A stretch of 64,000 bases of DNA from Amorphochlora amoebiformis. Its lineage: Eukaryota; Cercozoa; Chlorarachniophyceae. Location: positions 62,001 to 126,000 of the forward strand of contig BAAHQB010000215.1 of the NCBI GenBank assembly GCA_054601695.1. Direction: 5' to 3'. Below, one piece after another: positions 1 to 64,000 of this stretch (within the stretch, counting starts at the first letter, position 1; each line of letters starts with the position of its first letter). The notes under the pieces were generated by a model, which saw nothing but the letters and a program-made list of their open reading frames with translations, searched no databases and had not been told where the DNA came from. The translations under genes were made by a program, and so were the position numbers.

Positions 1-286
<286 letters not shown>

Positions 287-452
287 CAAGGTAAACCCCG
301 TGGAGGTCCAGCATCGTATCGAGCAAGAGCGATTTATTGATTTCGCGCTTAAAAGGTACCTTTATACATATATTTATAGATATGTAAATATGAATATAGA
401 CATATATATATATATATATAATATGTATGTATATATATATACATATATATAC

Positions 453-489
<37 letters not shown>

Positions 490-541
490 TCGAAGAGAAG
501 GATTTTTTGGGGCACTTGAAGGTGTATTGTACGATGAATAG

Positions 542-584
<43 letters not shown>

Positions 585-628
585 GTATGCATATACATAC
601 ACACATGTATATATACTTATGCGTATGC

Positions 629-670
<42 letters not shown>

Positions 671-701
671 ATGTATGTATATGTGTGTGCATATATACAT
701 G

Positions 702-759
<58 letters not shown>

Positions 760-823
760 GTATAGCTCTTATGGCCTAGTAGGATTTCCATACTACGGGG
801 ATACTACAGCTAGGGAGAAGAAG

Positions 824-863
<40 letters not shown>

Positions 864-1022
864 TATATACATATATATATATATAAGATATGTACATATC
901 TATATAGATATATTTATAATATATGTATATATATGCCAAAAATCTATAGAAATACACATTCATATACGATTTGAATCGTATAGGTCGCTGTGAAGGGTAC
1001 GACATGCGTCGCCGAGGAATAG
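287..1022 (+). CDS. Gene A, 3' part of an unrecognised gene
   Basis: Three islands join in phase on the plus strand. Exon 287-355 follows ATATAG and precedes GTACCT; it reads [20 protein letters not shown] then LK, ending in phase 2. Exon 760-823 follows ATTAG and precedes GTTTTA; it reads [20 protein letters not shown] then K. Exon 984-1022 follows GTATAG and reads [12 protein letters not shown] then TAG. The 5' part lies outside the window or in TA sequence. I do not recognise the family. An island at 488-515 does not fit the phase and is skipped. The first exon is also open on the minus strand, so the strand call is an inference from three matching phases plus a stop. Confidence 0.45.
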
Positions 1023-1430
1023 CCGCTAGTAGCAGCCGCTACTGACAGCCACGTGCCTGTAATACGTCCAGTACATGCGCACGTAGTAATATTACTTCAT
1101 ATATTACTAGTATAAGTCACGGTTAGTGACACCAAGTACGTACGGCACGTGTCAAAGTTTCAAGGATTAAATACGATCATGTGGTGTACTCTTAGATACT
1201 AGTATACGGTACTACTGTCTCGATGGATGATTACTACGCTAGTAGCTGCCGCTACTGACAGCCACGTGCCTGTAATACGTCTAGTACATGCGCACGTAGT
1301 AATATTTATTACTAGTATAAGTCACGGTCAGTGACACCAAGTACGTACTGCACGTGTCAAAGTTTCAAGGATTAAATACAATCATGTGGTATACTCTTAG
1401 ACTAGTAGATGGTTTACTACGATACTAGAG

Positions 1431-1462
<32 letters not shown>

Positions 1463-1537
1463 CTAGATATATATGTATATGTATATACATGTACATATAT
1501 ATATATATATATATACTCTAAGATACACACACACACA

Positions 1538-1571
<34 letters not shown>

Positions 1572-1889
1572 GCTTCCGGACCATTAATAACCCAACCAAA
1601 TTTTACCCAAATAGAAATTATGGGTAATATTGTCTGACGTAATAGACTAATGTTCGGAACAATTCACCTAAAATTTGTTTTTAAGTTAACTTTAAATGAT
1701 TCTAATTCACACTAGTCACAGTCCGACCTAGGCATCAATGCCGGATTATCGGTTGAATTCCTACTCTGATATATATAACAGTTTGTTGTAGTCGGACATG
1801 GTGATAGGTTGTGTTAGCAGTGCTCAAGATTTTTTGAGATTTTTTAGTCAAGATTTTTCAAGATTCTTTAAATCATTCTGGTGGTGATC
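1023..1889. other. Spacer between convergent genes A and B, with direct repeat
   Basis: Between the TAG of gene A and the TAA of gene B. It holds a direct duplication of about 170 bp (1024-1196 and 1237-1401, roughly 95% alike with one 8-bp gap), a TA-rich block (1430-1570) and unique AT-rich sequence (1571-1889). No convincing coding exon was seen. Confidence 0.6.
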
Positions 1890-15788
<13,899 letters not shown>

Positions 15789-15944
15789 CTAGTCAGCGTG
15801 TGACATAGAAGCTCGTCACGCTATAGATTCCGTGGGTTCCGAATAATTGCATCTCTGTAGGTTCCGTGGGTTCCGACGGAAATTTCGATGGCGTCTCCCT
15901 TGCGTCGAATTTTCGGTAGGACTTCAACAAGAAGAAGTATTAGC
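15789..15944. promoter_or_regulatory. Shared 5' gap of gene B and tRNA-Pro
   Basis: 156 bp between the gene B ATG (minus) and the tRNA (plus). It carries two copies of a G(A/G)TTCCGTGGGTTCCG motif at 15826-15841 and 15860-15875. A related tandem motif lies upstream of gene D at 23404-23440. The promoter role is inferred from position only. Confidence 0.4.
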
Positions 15945-16015
15945 GGGGTGCTGGGGTAGTGGTAACCTTCACAGTTAGGGGCTGTGCGCTCCCGGTTCGA
16001 TTCCGGGGTACCCCC
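15945..16015 (+). tRNA. tRNA-Pro (anticodon AGG)
   Basis: 71 nt fold into a full cloverleaf. Acceptor stem: GGGGTGC pairs GTACCCC (one G-T). D stem: GGGT with ACCT. Anticodon stem: CACAG/CTGTG around loop TTAGGGG, giving anticodon AGG (15977-15979), which reads proline codons. The variable loop is 4 nt. T arm: CCCGG-TTCGATT-CCGGG. The B box GGTTCGATTCC is canonical. Discriminator C73 is typical of eukaryotic tRNA-Pro. There is no intron and no encoded CCA. Confidence 0.92.
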
Positions 16016-16018
16016 GTC

Positions 16019-16025
16019 TTTTTTT
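16019..16025 (+). terminator. Pol III T-run terminator
   Basis: Seven T residues start 4 nt after the tRNA end, the expected RNA polymerase III stop. Confidence 0.8.
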
Positions 16026-22411
<6,386 letters not shown>

Positions 22412-22439
22412 CTACAAGTAGTGTTTTTAGGACTCTTAT

Positions 22440-22566
22440 TCTCTCGCTCACATCCCTCTCTCGCTTAGTTCTCTCTCTTGTTCACCTTTCTCTCGCTAAA
22501 ACCTCTTTCTCTTTCTCGCTCACTCTCCCTCGCTCTCTATCTCTCGCTCTCACCTCTCTTTCTCTC

Positions 22567-22602
<36 letters not shown>

Positions 22603-22636
22603 GTTCACTCAATCCCTATCTCTCGCTCACCCCCCC

Positions 22637-22669
<33 letters not shown>

Positions 22670-23200
22670 GCTCTCTTTCTCGCTCTCTCTCTCTCTCGCT
22701 CTCTCTCTCTTTGTCTCCTCTCTCTCTCTCTCTCGCTCTTTGTCTCTCTCTCTCTCTCTCTCCACTCTTCCTTAAGGCCGTATTACAGGTCTGTGTTAGG
22801 CGTTCCGATTCGGTATAAGATAGAGTGTGTGAGTGAAAGGGAATAAGATTGAGAGCAGGCGAGAGAATAAAAATGAAAAAAGAGAGAAAGAAGATATATA
22901 TATATATATATATATATAGATGGATGGATAGATAGAGATAGAGAGAAAGAGATGAAGAGAGAAATAAGAAACGGAAATAGAAATGGACTCGATTCATTAG
23001 ACCGTGAAAGTGGGTTTTGAAATGTCGTACAAAGCTCTATCTCTCTCCCCTCTCTGTCTATATCTATCTGTCTGGCTTTCTCTCTACCTCTCTCTCTCTA
23101 CGTCTCTCTCTCTACCTCTCTCTCTCTTTCTCTCCTTCTTCTCTCACCTTCGTTTGCTCATATCTCCCCCTCTCTCTCTCTCGCTCATCTCTAACTCTTT
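22440..23200. repeat. TC/CTCG-rich microsatellite blocks
   Basis: Two TC-rich blocks (22440-22780, 23040-23190) flank an AT/GA-rich island. A minus-strand island with a good acceptor (GCCTAACACAG at about 22789-22799) reads TCNTALRK before running into the GA repeat. An ATG at 23188 reads MSERERGGDMSK and reaches a GTGAGA donor. Either could be a 5' exon of gene C, but their phases do not join. Confidence 0.5.
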
Positions 23201-23328
23201 TCGGTCTTCTGGAACGGATGCGGACCTCTCACTTTCATGAGATTAGCGGACCGAATTCGTCGGAAAAATACCAGATCTAAAACATCCCAAATTGATACTC
23301 TATATTAGCCTCGGAATGGCATGGAAAA

Positions 23329-23688
23329 TCAGTATACAGCCCTCACAAAATATGCCTCATTGTACCGTCTCCTTCTGACCGCCATAATAGCATCCGGAAG
23401 CAACGGAATCCACGGAATCCACGGAATCGACGGAATCCACCCAGTCTTAATATCTGTTTCTTTAATATTCATATATTCCTTAAAATATGTAAACTGAAAA
23501 CATAACTCTTCGGCTACCAAATTCACCGATCTGGCTTCCGAAATTCGTTTAATATCCCCGAGTATCGCCGAGCCCTGCGAACAGGTGCAGTGCGAGGACC
23601 CGAGCAAGCCACCCCCCCCCTTCTCTTTATCTAATTTCCAGACAGACCGTTTTGTATCCATCATATAACCGAAAAACTCATCCAACAC
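23329..23688 (-). CDS. Open frame of 119 codons in the C/D gap, uncertain
   Basis: An unbroken ATG-to-stop frame in non-microsatellite sequence between gene C and gene D. It includes a WIPSIPWIPWIP stretch encoded by the GGAATCCAC tandem motif. No domain is recognised and no homologous context was found. It overlaps the presumed promoter of gene D. It could be a first exon of gene C, a separate small gene or chance; length alone gives modest support. Confidence 0.25.
   Translation of the reverse strand: MLDEFFGYMMDTKRSVWKLDKEKGGGGLLGSSHCTCSQGSAILGDIKRISEARSVNLVAEELCFQFTYFKEYMNIKETDIKTGWIPSIPWIPWIPLLPDAIMAVRRRRYNEAYFVRAVY
23404..23440. promoter_or_regulatory. Four tandem CGGAATCCA motifs upstream of gene D
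   Basis: CGGAATCCA repeats four times (one reads CGGAATCGA) about 305 bp before the gene D ATG. Related CGGAACCCACGGAA motifs lie in the same orientation relative to gene B at 15826-15875. A transcription-factor site is inferred from recurrence only. Confidence 0.35.
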
Positions 23689-23745
23689 TTATTTTTTCGG
23701 TGGTTGTGGTCTTTCCCTTTGTGGGGGGGCAGGAACTAGTATTCA

Positions 23746-37381
<13,636 letters not shown>

Positions 37382-37398
37382 TGCATTCATCTGATAGA

Positions 37399-37404
37399 AA
37401 TAAA
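37399..37404 (+). promoter_or_regulatory. AATAAA polyadenylation-like signal of gene D
   Basis: AATAAA begins 18 bases after the TGA of gene D. The closeness of the signal to the stop makes the assignment tentative. Confidence 0.4.
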
Positions 37405-38265
37405 AAATTCAAATTCAAAATGTCGGTATCCACAACTCCTTCACGAAAAAATGACGACGAAATCTTGACTCGGATACGTCTGGTTTGTGTCTAGTAAGCA
37501 CTCCAGACGTCGCGGTCTGGCTAAAATTGATCCCAGTCCTGGCCAGAATGAGATATTTTTTATAATTTTCTCCGTGGAAGTACGAAAGATCCTAGAATAT
37601 TCCCTGCATTCACTATTTTCCAGCCTAGCGATGACCCCTACTAGCCCTAGCACACCGCAGTCCTAAGTTTCAAGTTTTATATTATAATTCAGTCAAGTTA
37701 GAATCTCAATGGCACGGTGATTCACCCGACCTCCTAGACCTCACACATATATACTATGATATCTAGATATATATGTATATATATATAAAAATATATACAC
37801 TAGATATATATATATATATATATTATATCTACTAGTATCTAGAGTATATATATATATATATCTAGATATATATATATATATATATATAATATATATATTA
37901 TATATATCTAGTATATGTATATATATATACATTTTATAGAACTACACTAGAATATATCATAGATCTAGACTCGGATATCAATCGAACTATGCTGTATTTC
38001 CTGCTGAAACCTGTGATTATACTAGTATAGAACTACAAAACTTTAACTCTAATATCGACACAACATGAGAGTCCAGACAAGAGACACTCCCTTGCAATGT
38101 ATCGCGGCGACAATTGAACTTGAATTGAATTCGGATTCTGCTCAATCGGCTTAAGTGAGCCCTCTAATATCTAGACGACATGAGAGTCCAGACAAGAGAC
38201 ACTCCCTTGCAATGTATCGCGGCGACAATTGAACTTAATTTGAATTCGGATTCTGCTCAATCGGC
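37405..38265. other. Spacer after gene D
   Basis: 37405-37740 is unique sequence with a 70-codon minus-strand frame (37653-37441) that I cannot support as a gene. 37741-37950 is TA/TAGA-rich. 38040-38265 contains the first copy, and most of the second, of a ~97-bp direct repeat (38064-38160 and 38178-38274) which includes the end of the exon at 38336-38266. Confidence 0.6.
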
Positions 38266-38470
38266 TTAAGTGAGGCCTTCAAACTCTTCGGCGATGCGTT
38301 CTGCGGACTCCTCTTGGAGCTCGAAAGCTTCGTCTCCTGTATTTGTCAAATCGTGAGTGGAATACTTCATTATGTGTACATGCATATATATAAAAATACA
38401 TAATATATATATATATATGTATATGTATATATATTATATATATATATATATGTAATGTCTATATATATGT

Positions 38471-38521
<51 letters not shown>

Positions 38522-38539
38522 GTAGATTTATACATATAT

Positions 38540-38587
<48 letters not shown>

Positions 38588-39191
38588 GCTGTGTGGTATG
38601 CCAGGCTGAAATGTGCATGTATATATATATATATATATATAATTGTATTCCATATGTATATATGTATATATATAAAAATATATGTATATATATATATATA
38701 TATATGTATGTATATATATAGATATGAATGCACACATTCATATGCGTAGTACAAAGATATGTATTTCTCATATTATATACATATACATGCATAGAACCAG
38801 GGTTGAGGTCCTCCGCCAGCGCTGCAAAGCGAATATTTAATTCATTCATCTTGCGTACTCTTATCTGATATATTTACAAATTTTTGCGTACTATCTAATA
38901 TACGTTACGTATTTTCGCGGGCTCTTATTTGATATATGTACATATTCTTACGAATTATCTGATATGTATGCACATGTATGCTGAGATATAAGGGAATAAT
39001 TAAGTTGTTTTTTGGTGATTTGTGAAGGAAATCGAGTATTTTAACTCATTCAACCAGCATGGTTTTGTCCCGTGTACAACATATATTACACACAATCTAT
39101 ATTCATGTTTGTATATATGTGTATATATGTATAAATGTATTTCTGTATATGTGTACATATATATATATATATATATTCACATGTAAATTTG

Positions 39192-39222
<31 letters not shown>

Positions 39223-39236
39223 GTATGTATGTACAA

Positions 39237-39283
<47 letters not shown>

Positions 39284-39316
39284 TATATATGCACATATAT
39301 ACACATATATACGCAT

Positions 39317-39355
<39 letters not shown>

Positions 39356-39385
39356 ACTCGCTCAACTAGCATGTTCTCATCCGCA
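38266..39385 (-). CDS. Acidic helical C-terminal exons, end of gene E or a separate gene
   Basis: Three minus-strand exons join in phase: 39385-39358 (ADENMLVER), 38849-38798 ([17 protein letters not shown]) and 38336-38266 ([20 protein letters not shown] then LT and TAA). The product is acidic and likely a coiled helix. They may be a cytoplasmic tail of gene E if the TM exon is spliced at GTAACA, but the phase from that exon (0) does not fit the phase needed here (2), so one exon is missing or this is another gene. A donor-side copy of the first exon lies near 39040-39060. Confidence 0.5.
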
Positions 39386-39469
39386 CTAACATGCATAACC
39401 ACACAATATATATTCATATATATATATATATATATATGCATACATATATATTATAAATATGTATACATA

Positions 39470-39500
<31 letters not shown>

Positions 39501-39685
39501 CATATATATGTATACATGTATATATATATGTATATATATATATAATATATACATCCAAATACATATTTATAGGTAATTAAACTGATATGCACTTATCATA
39601 CGTGTAAACATACATACATAAACACACAATATATGTATATCTTTACATAATATATATATATATATATATATCTGCATATTATGTG

Positions 39686-39758
<73 letters not shown>

Positions 39759-39799
39759 ATACAAATGTGTATGAATGCAGACATATATATGTATATATG

Positions 39800-39832
<33 letters not shown>

Positions 39833-39889
39833 ATATATATATAGTGTCTCTCTCATGTGTACGAGTATACAGAATATAAATCACCGCCC

Positions 39890-40505
<616 letters not shown>

Positions 40506-40508
40506 TTC

Positions 40509-49920
<9,412 letters not shown>

Positions 49921-50429
49921 CCTCCCAAGGGTTATAGGAGGAATATGTTCTGACGCTATGAAGATGTTCACTAACGCATTTACGCACTCGCACACTCTCA
50001 CACATCCTCGAAAATCGAAAGGATATTCCGAGAATCGAAACATTCTCCCGCACTTTCGAAACACATCTACACAGTCACACCTCCGGTGTATCTCCTCCTA
50101 TATACCGTGAAAACTCACTCGCATTCACACGACCAATATACAACCTCCCATGAGAGGAAAATCTCTTCCAACACATCTGCACGCAAGAATTCAGAATCTA
50201 TCGCATTTTTCAGCATACCCGCCTACATTCGGGTCCATTCGAAGAGGTGAGAGGTCAAATATCACATTTCCCTCTTTCTTCGTGCCTTCAAATACGCGGA
50301 ACTCTGGCCTACAGGATATGGCGCGCCCCGAGGCGGCCATCAAGGCTACGGCCCAAATCGCAGTCGTCATTTGGGACAGGCGCGGGACTTTGCCTGTGAT
50401 ACATCGTAGTTTGACATGCCTGCGTGACA
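49921..50429. promoter_or_regulatory. Shared 5' gap of divergent genes E and F
   Basis: 509 bp of non-microsatellite sequence of moderate GC between the gene E ATG and the gene F ATG. A plus frame of 95 codons (50150-50437) overlaps the gene F start and has no supporting features. I see no clear TATA box. A bidirectional promoter is inferred from layout. Confidence 0.45.
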
Positions 50430-53387
<2,958 letters not shown>

Positions 53388-53542
53388 AGTGAAAAAGTAG
53401 TGATTTGTTTGCCTAGTTATATATATATATATATATTTATATTTACATATGTATATATATATATATATAATGTGTAGATATATACATGCAATATATACAC
53501 ACATACAATATATAAACACATATATGCACATACACATATATG

Positions 53543-54380
<838 letters not shown>

Positions 54381-54419
54381 AAGCCAACTAACACACATAT
54401 CCTAAACCTAACTGTAACT

Positions 54420-54835
54420 TCAGCCCGGAAGACTACCAGCAGACCTAACAAGGGGGGTACCACCAATGTGAGAGGGGGGGGGTTTAGGTCTTGCTAGCAA
54501 GGGGGGGTACCTTTGGGGGGGGGGGGTACCCACTGATTTTAGGGGGGGGGGAACCGACTGATTTTAGGGGGGGGGGGTATCCACTGATTCTAGGGGGGGG
54601 TGTTAGTGGGGATTAAGGTTGCAAGGAGGGTACTGACGATGGAGAGGGCGAGGGGAGAGCGTTGGGCTTCCAAGGGGGGTACCATGACACGTGCTGGAGA
54701 AATTTAGTCAATATTAAGAGGGGTATGGGTAGGGTTGGGTATTAGAGGTTTAGGATTAGGATTGGTATATATCGCTGGGGTAACGGAGGGAATTTTGGGG
54801 GGGGGGGGGGGTAGCATATTTTCGTGCGCGAAGTA
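54420..54835. repeat. G-run minisatellite
   Basis: Seven or more G runs of 7-15 bases within ~400 bp, with a recurring unit CCACTGATTTTAGGGGGG and GGTACC boundaries. A plus-strand island from about 54628 (EGTDDGEGEGRALGFQG) is open but unjoined. Its G-runs could form quadruplexes. Confidence 0.8.
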
Positions 54836-54965
54836 TTTTTGCGTTTGATTTATGGTTTTTTTGTATGTTTTATATGTGTGTTATATATATACACACATAT
54901 ATAAATAAAATTATATATATATATATATTTCTATAATATATATACATATATATATACATATATAC

Positions 54966-55012
<47 letters not shown>

Positions 55013-55301
55013 GTATGTAAGTGTATGCACATGTGTCCAGCGTGCGTTGGTCGGGGTTAGGGTTCGGTTAGGGTTAGGGTTAGGGTTAGGGTTAAGGTTA
55101 GGGTTAGGGTTAGGGTTAGGGTTCGGTTAGGGTTAGGGTTAGGTTTGGGTTAGGGTTAGGGAAAGGGTTAGGGTTAGGGAAGGGTTAGGGTTAGGGTTAG
55201 AGAGGGTTAGGGTTTGGGTTTAAACAATGTAGCACATTTACACAGATATGCCTAATCATATACACAAACATACATACATGCGCAAACACACACACATATA
55301 T

Positions 55302-55360
<59 letters not shown>

Positions 55361-55433
55361 GATCTAGCAGACATACATATAAAAATACACAAATATACCT
55401 AAATCAACCTCATTTCTTATATATTTTACTCAG
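54836..55433. repeat. TA and TTAGGG blocks upstream of gene G exons
   Basis: TA-rich to 55030, degenerate TTAGGG 55055-55225, then TA and unique sequence ending in a strong acceptor (CTTATATATTTTACTCAG). Confidence 0.8.

Positions 55434-64000
<8,567 letters not shown>

Noticed and set aside
490-545. Island [11 protein letters not shown] as a middle exon of gene A
   Set aside because: No phase allows it to join exons 287-355 and 760-823 without a stop; it may be a relic.
37441-37653. 70-codon minus frame after gene D
   Set aside because: No splice context, domain or neighbouring exon; the length is within chance for this composition.
38585-38620. Minus-strand island after TTTCAG (SLAYHTAD)
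   Set aside because: A good acceptor but no GT donor follows, and the neighbouring exons join without it.

Overview
This is a nuclear window from an intron-rich eukaryote. Nearly all of it is (TA)n microsatellite. Interstitial TTAGGG-type repeats suggest a TTAGGG telomere. Every model I built uses the standard code (TAA, TAG and TGA all act as stops). The lineage cannot be told from sequence alone; a protist with an inflated genome fits. I see no transposon, rRNA or organellar gene. Most long open frames are translations of TA, TC, GAY or TTAGGG repeats and are not genes.

The real genes are chains of short exons (about 10-130 nt, a few longer) separated by microsatellite introns. I found them by looking for non-repetitive islands flanked by AG and GT whose reading phases join. 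Layout: (A) + strand, 287-1022, 3' end of an unrecognised gene. (B) - strand, 15788-1890, about 362 aa, with two tandem PC4/SUB1-type domains. tRNA-Pro(AGG) on +, 15945-16015. (C) - strand, about 22411-17187, a FRA10AC1-family protein. (D) + strand, 23746-37381, 22 exons, 695 aa, a Nopp140/NOLC1 homologue with a LisH-like N-terminus, poly-Asp blocks and an SRP40 C-terminal domain. (E) - strand, 49920 to 40509 (or on to 38266), a signal peptide-MRH-EGF-transmembrane protein. (F) + strand, 50430-53387, an AN1 zinc-finger protein. (G) + strand, 55434 to beyond 63272, an unrecognised basic and acidic protein.

Genes sit in divergent pairs with short 5' gaps (B with the tRNA 156 bp, C with D under about 1.4 kb, E with F 509 bp). 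The 64 kb is therefore compact between genes and inflated inside introns.

The most striking structure explains most of the complex repeats. Many exons have decaying tandem copies of just one exon end plus its splice site, spread through the adjoining TA intron. Acceptor-side copies lie upstream of the exon and donor-side copies downstream. Telomere-type repeats lie inside introns, and several supply the sequence at the splice site itself. All homology calls come from recognising motifs by eye; no search or transcript data were available.
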